Below are positions 32,626-45,687 of a stretch of 64,000 nt of DNA, in pieces. Within the stretch, counting starts at the first letter, position 1. The number at the start of each line of letters is the position of its first letter. Location: contig CAXAMN010000002.1 in assembly GCA_963970005.1 (NCBI GenBank), forward strand, positions 2,880,594-2,944,593, written 5' to 3'. Source of the stretch: Durusdinium trenchii (Eukaryota > Sar > Dinophyceae > Suessiales > Symbiodiniaceae). The notes below the pieces were generated by a model. That model made no database searches and had not been told where the DNA came from. It worked only from the letters and a program-made list of their open reading frames with translations. Position numbers and translations under genes: made by a program.

Positions 32626-35600
32626 CAGCAGAATTGACCTCTTCCTATAGTGGTCAAGAAAAAGAAAGGTGCAAAATGCTTCCAAGAGGCCACTCGGAAG
32701 TGTCTGCTTTGCCGGCCATCACCTCCTCCCTCAGAGACGGTCCAGAGCGAGGGGAGTTGCAGTTTCTCAATCAACAAGACAATGGGTATTGGAAACTTCA
32801 TGGAAGCGACCCCTGAACGACGAGTACCCTTTTCAAAACCCAGACCAGTACATGCCAATACCTATTAGATGTATGTCCCCGTTTCAGCATGTGCCCAGCA
32901 GCCGCGTTGACTGCTTTTTGGAGAGTGCAACACAAGCCAACAAAAGCGTGTTGGAACACGCTGCGGCCATGTCAGTAAAGGATTATATAACTGTAAGTTG
33001 AGAAACAACAACATGCTTAGACTCTTGTGGATTGTGTTGAGAATGCAACAAAGACATAATAGGCAGAGTCTAGGTAAACTCACTCACCAAACACACATCA
33101 TATCCAAAAGAAAGAAGTCGTTGCGAGCTTCAGCTTGTTGTCCTTAATGAACACTGCTCGTTGTACAAGGCCATTCAGGCTATTCAGGCTATTCAGGCTA
33201 GTCCTTCAAGCAAGGAACTCGGCTCGCTCGAGTGCCGCGATCTCTGAGGCACTCAGCACTGGTTCTTCTGCCAGCCTCAAAGGGATGGTCGTTGAAATTC
33301 CGACAATAAGAGCCCGAGGTGGAAAGAAAAAAGGGCAAACAGAAGAGCAAAATCGGAAGAAAGGAAAGAAATGAAGAAAGAATAATCCAAGGGAGCACTT
33401 CCAGCCACACCTCAAGCTGGGCAAAAGTCCATCTGCCGTAGACACCACTTCTCGCCTGAAGCATGAATAACTCTGAGGCCTATCGGTTTTCACTGCTTTC
33501 GGGAATTTTCTTGGTGGTGCTCTAAAGCCAAGTGAGCACTCGCTGTCAGCATCGCCGCACCAAAGAGGTACTTCCTACTGCCGCACCAAACAAATTGCAC
33601 TTCAAGTGCCAAGCTGGAAACCGAATGAAGTAAAGAGAGTCAGCCGCTGCGGCAAAGAGAGAAAGGTTCGGTTCTGTCCTGTAGATTGCACAAACGCTGG
33701 TGCAACTCTTTTTGCACATGCTTGTTCTGAGATCCGCACTGCGTGTATGGGGAAGAGCTGCCAACCAAATACTGCCTGGCAAAATCAACCAGCAAACTGC
33801 CTCGCCCTCAACCTCCCTAGCGATCCAAAAACGCCCACATGCTGCCCTCTTGTCGGAAGATGTCTCTGTGGGCAAACTCTTTCGTAACCATTCAAAGCGT
33901 GGCAAACAACTGGTGACCGGTCTCCCAGTGTCACCTGCAACCTTGGATCTTTGCAAAGCGCAACTGGGCACTCAGTGAGTGCATAAGCTCTGGCCGTCCT
34001 GACAGTCATCAAAAGCACCACCCAACTCTGCTTTCTCTCAGGTACTGTTGCTATTTTGGTCACCAAACCTTGTGGGCAAAAGATGACAGATGCTATCGAT
34101 GCTCACCACGTGAAAAGGACTGGTCACAATCTTGACTTGGCACAGCATCGAATCAGCATGTTCCTTGACTTGTTTCAAAGGCATTACTACCACTGATGCA
34201 TATATTATATATATACACACATATTCTTTAAAAAGGAAAAGACTGTATCCAGAACTTAAGCGTTAGACCTCTATCTCTAGCCACACTAAGCGTTTACCTC
34301 GAGCAAAGGTTTTGGCAGACTGGGCAGCCCACCGATGTGAAAGGACATGAAGCCACGTTCGCGGCCAAGTTGTTCTGCTATATGCAACAACATCCTGAAG
34401 AGCTTCGCACATTCCAAGAGCTTCGCCGGTTTGATTCACCATCACATGCATGCATTCAGAGCGGGGAAAAGGAATGGTGTTCCTTGCCTGGAGCTGCTCA
34501 CATGAGGACGAGCTGCATGGGAAAACTTCAACTTGTCTATGTTCGGTCCAGAGTCATTGCCCGCCTTAATTTCAGCTCTACTGCACTTGGAGCCACAGAG
34601 CCATTGCCTCAAAAACACACAAAGACTGTTCTTACAAATTGACTTGGACAGGTTGGAGAAAAACAAGTGCTTTTTTTGCCTCGAAAAACAAAAAGTTTAA
34701 AAATATATATATATAACAAAATAAACATAAAATAAATATAAAAGAAAAAACAAGGCCACTCTGAATTGAAGCATTTCATCTACACAAGCTTGCCCGCCCG
34801 CCTTTAAAGGCTACCAGAAGCGAACCAATCAAATTGATCAGATCTTCGTTCAGCTTGCAGTAGCCGCTGAAGACCTCTAGAATAGATATGGTAGCAGCAA
34901 CAATCTCTTACAACAAAAATAGCAATCAGCATAGTTCTCAGTTGTACTGGGGCAAGGATAATTACGTCAGCCCACAAAAAGAATATCCTCAAGGCAAATA
35001 ACCTGCCAGCCAAACCGGGTTGAACCCCTGCTGATATGACCATATGGACCTTGCCCAGCAATCCCTTGAATGAGCACTGTGGCAAACATGGTATCTCTAT
35101 CCAAATGTGTATATATATTTCTTTTTGTGTGTGCACGCGATCAGCAACTTCAGCAACCAACAAAATAGTGCAAACTCATAACGTTGGTGCTCAACCCTTT
35201 GTAGCTAAACGTGGCAAGCGTTTCTAGCACCGCTGTAGATCCTGGTCCGCCCTTCACGAGTTTGTTTTGGATCATCCAAGACTGCGGACTCAGTGGAGGG
35301 GGTGCTTTTTCTGCCCTCACAAAGACTGTGGCTTGAGACTGTAATACTCACAAGCACACCTTACAAACATACAAATACATGTCTTTGCATTTGTTCCGAA
35401 CAAGGTCGAACAAATGTTCCTTCAAAGCAGCTTGCCTGTTGTTGCTGAGTTGTTTTCATTGAACCTTGTGCCACCAATGTCTGAACGTAAACAATGGAGG
35501 TCAGGTCCCCGGAGTATGTAGAGCCTTCATACCTAAATGTAGTTTCCATGTAGTTTCATCATAGAACTATGTATCTATGTATAGTCACACAACCGCACAA

Positions 35601-36333
35601 GCAATTTTGGGTGCCAAGCATTGCACTGAAATGTAAAAGACTAATCATTCCCTACCCGGGTACACTATGCAGGGAGTTGACGAAGCAGCTGGTGCCCAGC
35701 ACAGCTTCAATCATGACAAGTTTATGTATGTAGATATGATTGGATATGTATATAGATTCATGATTTCGGTCAGGTGACTTCATCGAACTTCTGAGGAAAG
35801 GCATCGGGCATATTGCCTTAGAGCGCATCACTCTGGATCCTGGATCCAACGCAACCCAGCATAAAGGCATGATCTAAGCATCTATTCTAGGTGCTGTTTG
35901 CTTGCGCTGTCAAGGCGCTACGGAGGTTGCAACATCCTCGCAAACGAGCCGTGAACTCTCGAAGCTTCAAAAGCTCGCGCGCAATCTCCTTAGGACATCA
36001 TGGTTGAGTGCCTTGCGCGTGTTCGTTTCACCTGACAATCGGATCACAGGCTCGATTCGGTGTCCAAAAAGATTGAAAGTTCATGAAAGTTCTGTTTTTG
36101 AACTCCATTAAATGTCACATCCATGTGGAAAACCATCTGAAGACCTTCACACCTTTAAATCGAGCTAATCCAGGTGGCTTGGAACCAAGGCACCGATACG
36201 CCTTCAAAATTCAGGAAAGACAATCTCTCCTGTCGTCATAGCTCTCAAGGGGAGCCAAAAAAGGAGAGCTAGCAGCTCGAGCGGCATATAAGTCATACAA
36301 TTGTTGACTTTTTGCATAGTCTTCGCAAAAACC
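32626..36333. other. No gene recognised
   Basis: Several open frames on both strands (33.6-33.97, 34.3-34.6 kb) could not be tied to a domain or splice pattern. Contains the 10-bp tandem at 33172-33203 and TA-rich tracts at 34203-34216 and 34700-34745. Confidence 0.3.
33172..33203. repeat. 10-bp tandem repeat (CAGGCTATT(C))
   Basis: Just over three copies of a 10-base unit in direct tandem. Confidence 0.9.
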
Positions 36334-36456
36334 TCATCCTCCTACCATGGACTGTTGCACATATTCCCAGACTAAAGGCTTTGAGGGAAACGCCATCACA
36401 CGGCCATCGCCATCCTCCACGTGCTCGAAGGCCTCGTCTGTAGACTTGCCTCGGCA
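36334..36456 (-). CDS. Terminal exon of an unidentified protein
   Basis: After an AAAAG acceptor the minus frame reads CRGKSTDEAFEHVEDGDGRV then MAFPSKPLVWEYVQQSMVGG and a TGA at 36336-36334. The acidic then aromatic composition and natural stop suggest a real C terminus. It lies about 1.7 kb downstream, on the same strand, of the last kinase-domain exon, so it may be the kinase's C-terminal end; this is inference only. Confidence 0.45.
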   Translation of the reverse strand, partial: CRGKSTDEAFEHVEDGDGRVMAFPSKPLVWEYVQQSMVGG

Positions 36457-36859
36457 CTTTTACACCAAAACAAAACGAATAACGTGAGAAAAAGGATTCT
36501 AGCATCCAAGCTCATACCAGTCAGAACATAACTCATGCACCAACTGGTCCATGATGCGAAACCAAATGCAGGCGCTCTCTGCATCTGTATGGCCGCTGAT
36601 CAGCCAGCAACTTGAACCACGCCTGAGAAAAAGCTTCGCCTCTCATTTACGTCTTCAACAGCTTGCTGGAAGATAGATGTCAGTGCGCCAGTATTCACGC
36701 AGTTCGTGCAAAAGCTATCCAAAACTGGACCATCGTTGGTTCCATGCAAACCATGTTTCTCTTTTAAAAAAGAAAGTTTGCTTCGTCTCTTCAACCTCCA
36801 TCATCTCCATGTTGCCATGAAAAACAGGAAAGGTCACCACATGCAGCGCTCAACACATG

Positions 36860-37002
36860 CGTGCCAGGTGGCTCTCTCTGAAGCGCCTTGTTCAAAGATT
36901 GTGCCGACAGCAGGACTTGCATCTCACTCTCTCGGTCCATGGGTGTCGGAGACTTGGAGCTCCTGGAGCGACCGGAGGGAGGTAGCGACTTCGGGAGGGA
37001 GC
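36860..37002 (-). CDS. Exon of an unidentified protein (Ser/Arg-rich then helical)
   Basis: The minus frame reads LPPSGRSRSSKSPTPMDRES then EMQVLLSAQSLNKALQREPP. The SR/SP-rich stretch followed by an amphipathic helix is coding-like. Splice limits not fixed. It may belong to the same transcript as 36334-36456 and possibly the kinase gene upstream. Confidence 0.45.
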
Positions 37003-37074
37003 TCGTAAAGCTGGCGACTAGGAACTGGACGCAGGACAGCTGGCGCTCATGATTTGCCTTCCTCGATTTTTTAG

Positions 37075-37121
37075 GGAAACTTAACTAGTAGATACTAGTA
37101 GCTATGGCCTCCGACCTAATA
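37075..37121. repeat. Dispersed CTAGTAG / GGCCTCCGACCTA repeat fragment
   Basis: AACTAGTAGATACTAGTAGC is followed by ATGGCCTCCGACCTAATA, the same combination as at 18.94 kb and, inverted, at 57.19-57.36 kb. Confidence 0.6.
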
Positions 37122-37239
37122 TGTGTCCTTTGGTCGTGAGATTAACTCCCCAAAAGATGGGTAGGACCTGAAGCAGTCGTAAGATGGTAAAATGGCTCTG
37201 GAAGGAAAACGTGCCAGCACGTAGTTGCTACGCTGTAAC

Positions 37240-37458
37240 CACGACCCTAACGGTTTTTCGAGGCTTTAAAAGAAACAACCCCAAAAGTGTCAGACTCTTC
37301 GACAGGGAGCTGCAGCATGTGCTTGAACCTGACCCTTGGCTACAAGAACGAGATGTTCGACTTGACAGCACAGCAAAGCAGGCTATGCAAAGAGGACTGA
37401 AGTATGCCAGAACTTGTGAAAATCCAGCCCAACTCAACACTGACAGAGCAGATTGCTG
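37240..37458 (+). CDS. Candidate plus-strand exon, unknown
   Basis: The plus frame is open and highly charged, with NNPKSVRLFDRELQHVLEPD and QERDVRLDSTAKQAMQRGLK. The opposite strand reads as an unlikely hydrophobic string. No splice sites or family identified; it runs against the orientation of neighbouring genes. Confidence 0.3.
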
Positions 37459-38179
37459 AGATCCTACCACCATTGTAGTAAGGTGGCCCCAGTACAAAAT
37501 AGTCAAAAATACCGTGTACAAAAATTGTGAATGAAACCTCGCGGGGTGACACGTTTCACGAAGGGTGATTGATGTACAAACCGCTGTTCAAACAGCACGA
37601 GCAAAAACAACAAGTGCTCAAAACAGAGTCAGCAAGAGATGTCAAGGAACATCGAATCACATGTTTTGACAAGCGCAATGAACCGAGGGGAAATAAAGGA
37701 GGAAAATAAACTCTGACTTCCAAAATTGAGCTGTTCAAAAGGAAAGGCCTCCATTGAACAAATCTTGGGATACACTCTACGCCTGAGCAAAGTGGAACGA
37801 GCTCGTCCAAGAGGCCCACACAGAAAGACACCTTCAAAAAGCATCGACCCTTAGCACGGAATCACCTTCAAAAGGTCTTGAAGAACTGAAAAGAGGTGCT
37901 TTCAAGTGTTCGTGACAAAGTCCAGTGCTTTCTGCCTGTCTTAACTCAAGTACTGTCCCCTCTCCTCGTCCCCATGCTACCTGAGTAGCGTTGACTGAAC
38001 ATGTTGACTTTCAATTGATGTAGTGTAGCTTCAATCAACAGAACAAAATGCTCGTTCGTGACCGCCACAAATGAGGCACTATCCATTCCTGTTGGCTGTT
38101 GGCTGAAGACTATCGGATATCCATTCCTGTTTCCTTGGCCTTGGTCTGTCTGGAGCCAGGACACTTTTTTGGCAGAGCC

Positions 38180-41100
38180 ATGGATGCTGCAGAGCATCTA
38201 CCATCGACAGCCGCTTCTGCCTCGGCTTCTGCCGCAGATAGATTTTTCAGTCGCAAACACAACAGTGCTTTTCCAACAGCGAATGCGGGAATCGCTCATT
38301 TGCAGCGTATCATAGTCAATTGCAATACTCCTGGATTGTTGGCAGAGAAAAGTGCTGGTTTGAAAGCACGAGTAGGGCCTTCAACAACAAAAATCAAATG
38401 ACACCAAGCACTGCCTTGCTCCACAAATGTCTTCGGCTTTACCTGTACTCCACAAGAGACGGGGCACGGATCAGGCTCCAACAGGCCCCTGATGAGATCT
38501 TGCGCTTGTATGGAAAGGCGCTTCCACAAGGGATGCTTCTCCTGCCAAACATAACATCAATGAAGGAACTGAAGTCTTCCAGGACAAAGTCAGAGTCCGA
38601 CTCCCTTTTCGTCTTCAGAAAGCCTTCAGTCCAAGTGACAAACTCACCAGGCTGTCTCGTTTGTGGCCAAGCACTCATCAACAAAGCGTAGAGCACCACC
38701 CCAACCGCAAAGCAGTCCTTTGTGCCAGTACATGTCAGTACAAACCCTTGCAAAAGAATTACCACACCGTCTCAAGCTTCAGATCGCTTGTGATGCCAAC
38801 CTTTATTCCAAACATGCTGCATCTCCCCTGTCTAAAGTAGCTTTGTGTTCAAACGAACTCCTGCCACCTGAAATAGCTTCAGGCCGAGATTCGAGTTTGA
38901 AAGCATCATAGCGCAAGTCATCCTGGGATGGTGGATCATCGTCTTTCCAATCAGTAAAGTCCACTATATATAGTAACGGAGCCGAACCAGCTGGTGATAA
39001 ACTCAAGTCAAAGCACAAGCTACCCGACATCTGTTGTGCATTAGATCTCCACCACCAAACTTTGCCAAACCAAAAATGAAGCCACAAATTGTCTGCCCTT
39101 GTCGCCTTGTTGCACTGGACGACTGGACTTTGGCTCTACTTCGCTGAATCAAAACGGAGGCTCTGCCGCTTTGGACTTAACCTCTGGCGGGGTATAGACC
39201 GAGGTCGTTGTCAGCGTCTTCGCCTGGGAGCAATGGTCTGTCCGTCGGGCTGTGAGCCGTGTAGGACCACAGATCTTCAGATCGTTGTTGGGTGCTTGTA
39301 TCGGGGTGAGAGTCCACTCTCCGCTCTCGTCTGTAGTTTGAATTGATATATTATATTGTGCTTTATTATCTGAAAATGATTGAATATATAGTTGCAAACG
39401 AATACTTAGAACATGTTTTTTTTTCCAAAACTCGAAACCCTCTACATAGAACATCGAGCTTAGAACATCCAGTGCAAGCACGAATAGAACATGGACCGCA
39501 AGCACTCTTAGAGCAAGAGCAAACAGTGCACTTAGAACATCATATTATGTATATAAGTATGTGTGTGTGTGTTCCCTCTCTCGTTCTCAGAGCTCTTGGA
39601 TTATTCTTTGCGAAGACAACTTGCATATTATGCAAAAAAATGATTGTTTTATACAATTGATATTTTCTTACAGTGATGAGTATCCTTTGCAGTTGTGGAG
39701 ACACTGTTCATCTCTGCTGGAAGCACCAACTAATACAAGTTTAGACGCGAACCTGCTTTCCAAAACCATCACAATGTCCACAACCGTCAAAATATGTTCT
39801 AAGTGTATGTCTTACAGTATACTCTTAAATGGCAGATCTGCGGAACCCATCAGCATCGCCAGCGGCTTTCAGTACTTCACTGATTGCAAGTATGGTTTGT
39901 GACTTTAGGGCTTGGGGGGAACTCTTCTATACGAGCGGTCAGTGGTCCGGGACAGCCCAGGATCGCAGCTCAGGCGTGGCAGTTCCAACCCAGTTATTTT
40001 TAAAAGGCCTCTCTCGGCTCGTTTTCTTGTGGGAGCATCTGAATGAAAAGCACGTCGCACATCTTGTTTTCATTACATAGTATACAATGACATTCGAATT
40101 GGTCCTTGGGAGCTTCTATAATCCTCGCACTAAGCTTGTTAAGTTTGCTTGATCTTGTGCAGTTTCCTGTCAACCTTGTGCATGATTGATATCGATCTAC
40201 CTATATCGCGGACGATCGTTCGGTGGCACAGCTCGCGCAGTGCCAGAGAGGTCCATGGTCTGGGAATCCGCTATGGCGGGAGCAACTCGTGCAACCGGTG
40301 TCGATCTTCCGCCGGTCTGATGACAGCTTCGCATGGGATAAACATGTGGTCCACACAGGCATAGTCCCGCGAAAATGAAAAGATCCAAACCAAAGAAAAC
40401 GACCCTTCTGCACCTGTGAAACACAACAAACGACTTTCCGCAGCTCGTCAACTTGTAACCTTTCCAAACCTTGCAAACCCTTCCACTGCCTATCAACTTG
40501 CGCTTGTGTCGGGAAACACGAAAGGTTGGACATTGAGAAGATGCGGACGAGATCCGGAGACCTCTGACGATCCGGAGATCCGACCCGATCGCATGATCCG
40601 ACCATCCGATGAGCCGGGCGATCCGATGCTGAGCCGTGGCATCCGATCAACGCCTGATCCGTACGGATCCGTCAAGTCGACCCGATACTTGCTTCACAAA
40701 GCAAGGTAACGGGTCCGTGACGGTTCCACAGTTCGTGTTTCTTGCAGTCTTCAAGTGCGTTATGTGGGTTGTCTGAGGTTTTTGTGTTATGTGTGTTGGT
40801 TCACAAAAAGTTGTGGTATTCTACCAATTCGGGACTGCTTTAGAAAAGTTACATCGTTTGCAGGTCTGGGTGTGTTTTTTTTGGTGCTTATTTTTCAACC
40901 CTTCTTCGACAGCTTTCCCGTGTCCTTCCACAGCGAACCTCGATGGTTGCCGCGCCATTGGAAAGCATGAACATAAAGTTGAAGCTGGTCACTCAAATCT
41001 TTCTGGCCATCTTTACAAGCCAGCTCTCTCTTTGGTTCTCGCCACCATCTTCAAAAGCGTTTGTGCGGTGCGTGTGACATCGTCTGCGAAAGCATGTGTG

Positions 41101-44100
41101 CATGTGGTATCCTCCCCGAAGCGCATCCAACTGAACGTAATTACTCCCCCCTACCACCCTGCATCGTCCACGCACATCCAGCTAAAGTACATCAACATCC
41201 AGTGCTAACATGACACACGTACAATCGAACGTTATTGCACATGACATATGTAAATGTCTACACACAATGCAAATACACTACAAAAGATGCCAAGCAGGAC
41301 CGTTACAGGACTCGTCAACCAAAACAAACTATATAAACGTACCCCTCTGAAGGCTACCTTTTGTGGGTAATTGCTCCAAATCATTTCTTTTTTATGATGT
41401 TCTCTGCATTTACTTACATTGGCTTTGGAGGTTGAATCCTGCTTGAGTTCAAAAGTATCTCGTAAAAGCAATTGTGCAGTTCAAAAACATCAGTTGACTT
41501 GCAAATTGTTGACACCTGTCGGAGAGAAAGGCGGAATAAACTGTCAATAAAACCACGCAAGAGTGTGTAGAGGTCGAGCAGTTTTGCTAGGGTCCTGCAA
41601 GCATTTAAATGATGTTCTACAACTAAGGCTGTGTGCAAACAAACAAGGCTGGTACCGACTAAAGGCACTTTCTGATGTACATGACATTGTCGGCTTCATC
41701 CTTGTTCCTCTCTTCATCCTTCGCTGAGTTTCGGGCCATACTGGTCATTTGCTCCACTCGCTGATCGTGCATGATCGCCTGTGGGGACAACGAGGCTGTA
41801 CGTGGTACATGGGGAAGCGAGGTTGGAATCAACCATTGTCCCGAGTCCCGTGGAAGGAGTTACAACTCTTCAGCTGACGGATTCCTCTCAGTCCCACCAA
41901 AAACGATCATGCTGGCATAGAAGCCCGGCCTGCCCAAAGTCAATCAGCTTGATGACAAAGGGTGTGACACTGGCGACCATCACATTTTCCAGCTTGATGT
42001 CCTGTGAATCATGCCAAATCCAGGTGGTTTGAACAGACAGACTCACTCGTGCTGTATAGATTGTTGAGTCTGAAAGGACTGTATAGATTGGTGTGGGCAG
42101 CATGTAAAGTGATGTTGATGCAACTGGAGTTCTTGCATTGCCTGGATTCTTTCCGTTTGGTCAGCGTAGACGGTTTTGCGACAAGATTGAGACTAGAGAA
42201 GCGACAAGGTGGTAAAGCTAATCTGGCAAAATTGAGCGCACCTGTGATGCAATGAAACAACCACTAAATGAATTGGTGGGTCGGTCGACTCATGTATATA
42301 ACAGTGATGTGAACTTGAACACTGTGCCAAAGCTTGCCAATGCGCTTGCTCAACCTGTCAAATGAACAAGGTTCAGCAAACTCAACCCTGTCCCGATGTG
42401 CAACACCACGACGGTGGCAATGCACAACCGCCATCACCAATTGTGATACTGCCTTCGAAATCAGCAGTGAGAGGATGAGACAACATCACAACATTGACTG
42501 ATTTGACTTCCACTCTTCATGTCGGTCTCGTGAAGCAGTGTGCTGCATGCTTCTGCATGTACATCGGATGCTTTAAGTTTGCCCTCGCAAAAATGAGTAA
42601 CTACAGTATATAGTTTTAAAAAAAGTACACCACCGTAGACCCCAAACAGGTGGGACAACAACGAAGCATTCCCAAGTCCACATTTTGAGACATCAACAAG
42701 AAGGGAGACAAGAAGAGAGACAAAAGGAAACAGAAGGGAGACCAGACGGACACAATGGCCAACAAGAAGGCAGACAAGAAGGGAGACAAAAGGAAACAGA
42801 AGGGAGACAAGACGCACACAAGGCGACAAGGCGGACACAGTGACCAACAAGAAGAGAGACAAGAAGGGAGACAAAGGTAACAGAAGGGGGACAAGGCGGA
42901 CACAGTGACCAACAAGAAGGGAGACAAGACCGGAGACAAAGGGAGACAGAAGGGAGAAGGCGGACACAGAAAGGGAGACAAGCTGGACGGAAGGCGGACA
43001 CGCTGTCCCGCAGCAAGGCGGACACTCTTAGAAAGCGTTGAGGACCCCTAACAGCAAATAACCTGTTTGAGGAAGTGCAGAAACCACCTGGGAGACAAAT
43101 GAATAGAAATGCTGGAAAGGGGAAAAGGGCGGAGGCCAGCAGCGCAGGCACCGAACCTGGAAAAGAAAAGTAATCAAATCATTTGGGAGGCAAATGAATA
43201 GAAGCGCTGCATGGCCAGCGGATTAGGGTGGACACTAGCAGGGCGCACCAAACTTGGGAGACAAAAGTAAAGAAACCACTTTTGATACAAATGAACGGAA
43301 AAGGGCGGACACCAGCAGTGACAGAAAGGGCGGACACGGTTTAAGAAAGAATTGAGAACCCCTAAAAGTACACTGATTGGGGAATGAATAGAAATGTTGC
43401 GTCGCCAGCGGAAAAGGGCGGACACAAGCAGTGACAGACCTGGGAGACAAATGAATAGAAATGCTACATGGCCAACGGAAAAGGGCGGACACCAGCAGCG
43501 ACAGACCTGGGAGACAAATGAATTCAAATGCTACATGGCCAGCGGAAAAGGGCGGACACCACCCGTGACAAACCTGGAAGACAAATGAATAGAAATGTTG
43601 CATCGCCAGCGGAAAAGGGCGGACACCAGCAGCGACCTGGGAGACAAATGAATACAAATGCTGCATGGCCAGGGGAAAAGGGCGGACACCAGCAGTGACA
43701 GACCTGGGAGACAAATGAATAGAAATGCTACATTGTAGCTACATGGCCAGCGGAAAAGGGCGGACACCAGCAGTGACACAAAGGGCGGACACATCTTAAG
43801 AAAGAATTGAGAACCCCTAACAGTAAACTGTTTGGGGAAAAAAACAAAACAAAAACACACACACACAATGTGTCCTCTCGCGCATCTCGTTCTTTGAAGG
43901 GCTGTCTCCGACGTAGCATCTCTGTGAAGAGGTCGCTGCATTCAAGCAGCTGCCTAGGAACAAGAATCGAGTTTCACAAGCTGAGGAGACATTGTTGATT
44001 GTTGGAAAAGAACGTTTGTATACTGTAACACAAACTGGATAGTTGGCTGGTTGGTTGGGAAAGGAATATGATTGCTGCAAAGCAGCACTGCTGGCCCTCC

Positions 44101-45687
44101 CAGTGCACGTATTGGCATGACATAAAAATGACGAATAAAGAAACTGCCTTGTTGGCCAACCAATCTGACGGCACATGTGCGAACACTACATTCCGCAGGG
44201 TGTAGCTCAACAACATGGCTGTGACACGAAGGTGCCACTGCTTCTTTCTGCTGGTTGCAGCACTCTGGCAGGTTAGTAAGCGTCTGGTGTCCGTTCGTGT
44301 TACCATTGGGGGAGTGGGGACAGGGAGGCAATCCATACGCCATGTGTCAGAACAGCTTGTAGTTCAAAGCAATCTAACCTTGCACGAGGCACATCACGAT
44401 ATAGATCCGCAAGGTTTGCTGAGAAACCGCTGCACAGCGCAGCTGCACGATGTTTGGATGGCCTCCCAAGCATCCCAAGATCTCCGGCTCTTGCAACATC
44501 CGCCTCACATAGCTTGTCATCCCGAGTCGGTTTCGCCCCTCCCGGATATGGTCAGGTGCCCAATTCAAAGGACGCCAAAGAGACTCCAAACTGCACAGAA
44601 TGGGACTCGTTATGGTTTCGTTATGGGCCGTTGGCACTAGGCGTGGCGCCCACCCTACAGACATCGAGATGGAAGCATGACATCATGACGTCATCAAACA
44701 TCTGATTCATGGCTATGGTGAAACCGTGTTTTTCCAATTGAATTCTTTATATAACTGCGATCCTATGAGACTCCGGTCACCATATTTCCACAAGCTTTGA
44801 AATCTGAAAGAAAGTGTGCTTCAAAGGTGTGCAACAAGCAAGAAAGGATCGGTCATTCTCATGTACAAGTGCACGAGGGTGGAAACTAAGTAAAGTCAAG
44901 CTCATGACAGGGCCAAGGACAAGCACCTTTTTTGGATACTGTTCTGTCCCTGGATAGACAACGACTTGTCGAGATACCGCAGCACAATGTCCTGCGAGCA
45001 GTTCGTCATCATCGCAATCCTCTCCTCAATCAAAGGAGCACACAGAACGGCACTCTGTCTCCTTTAGCAAACAATGAATGGAGAACGCTTGAGGGAAGGT
45101 GTAGTGGACAAATGCATGTGATTCATCGCAACTCACTCAGACTATTCACTCCAGCACAGTGTGTACTCTATTTCACAAGTTGTGTTTCACAACTTGATCG
45201 GCATTGTTGAGCAATCACTGTCGGATGCAGCAGGAGTTTGCTGTAGTTGGCAGAGGATTTAGAATCCAAACTCACCAGAGTCCCGTCGAACACTATGATG
45301 AAACCGCCAACAACGCGGAGAAAAGGGCAACAATTGGGCAACTAGGACTTGGAAACAGGCTGTTGTTGCATGGCCAATGACATTTATGTTAATGCAAGGT
45401 ATGTCATGAGTTTGCGCAATTCTAGCAGCCCTCCGCGCCAGGTTGCTGTGCTCAGGATCTTCACAGCAAGCTGATGCCCTTCGCAAGAACAGCGATAAAC
45501 AGAACCAAAGCTGCCTTCTCCTGAGCGATGGCAGAATCTGAAGTCAATCAAACTCTGAGTTCTGAATTTCGCCAGCAGTTCTGAATTTTGCCTGCAATTT
45601 TCCTTGCTCGACTCTGAACAGGCTGACCAATGGTGCTCCTAGCAGACCAGAGATGACAAAGCGCTCATTGTTGATGGTAAAGCCTTC
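38180..45687 (-). CDS. Serine/threonine protein kinase, about ten exons
   Basis: Minus-strand exons carry the kinase subdomains in order. 45687-45639: INNERFVISGLL. 45520 to about 45430: GEGSFGSVYR and LAVKIL (subdomains I, II). About 44505-44379: EPEILGCLGGHPNIVQL and IYIVMCLVQG (III-V). About 42450-42393: QLVMAVVHCHRRGVAHR (VIa-VIb). 42002 to about 41905: DIKLENVMV and IKLIDFGQAGLL (VIb-VII; joined they give HRDIKLEN and DFG). 39223 to about 39160: TTTSVYTPPEVKSKA (VIII, PPE for APE). 38717-38646: DCFAVGVVLYALLMSAWP (IX). 38541-38468: LWKRLSIQAQDLIRGLLEPD. From 38220: QKRLSMVDALQHPWL (XI). Catalytic Lys, HRD and DFG are intact, so it is probably active. The ...LSMVDALQHPWL end resembles CAMK-group kinases. 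Possible inserts: 41783-41667 and 41599-41521 between VII and VIII, and 38965-38810 between VIII and IX. An N-terminal extension is likely. Confidence 0.88.
42665..43025. repeat. Purine-rich degenerate repeat (GGGAGACAAGAA...)
   Basis: Irregular repetition of AAGGGAGACAAGAAGG, AAAGGAAACAG and GGCGGACACAGTGACCAACA. Probably a diverged extension of the 67-bp array that follows. It lies in an intronic part of the kinase gene. Confidence 0.8.
43026..43800. repeat. 67-bp minisatellite with interspersed higher-order units
   Basis: Successive copies of a unit with GACCTGGGAGACAAATGAAT and CGGAAAAGGGCGGACACCAG start at 43437, 43504, 43571, 43634 and 43701 (period 67, one copy 63). A different segment, GGCGGACAC..AAGAAAG.. 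..TTGAGAACCCCTAA, recurs at about 43016, 43329 and 43784, giving a higher-order pattern. The 67-base period cannot keep a reading frame, so the long minus-strand open frames here are not proteins. Confidence 0.93.

Noticed and set aside
43235-43714. 159-codon minus-strand frame with repeated protein words
   Set aside because: It is produced by the 67-bp minisatellite; the period is not a multiple of three and the frame does not persist between copies.
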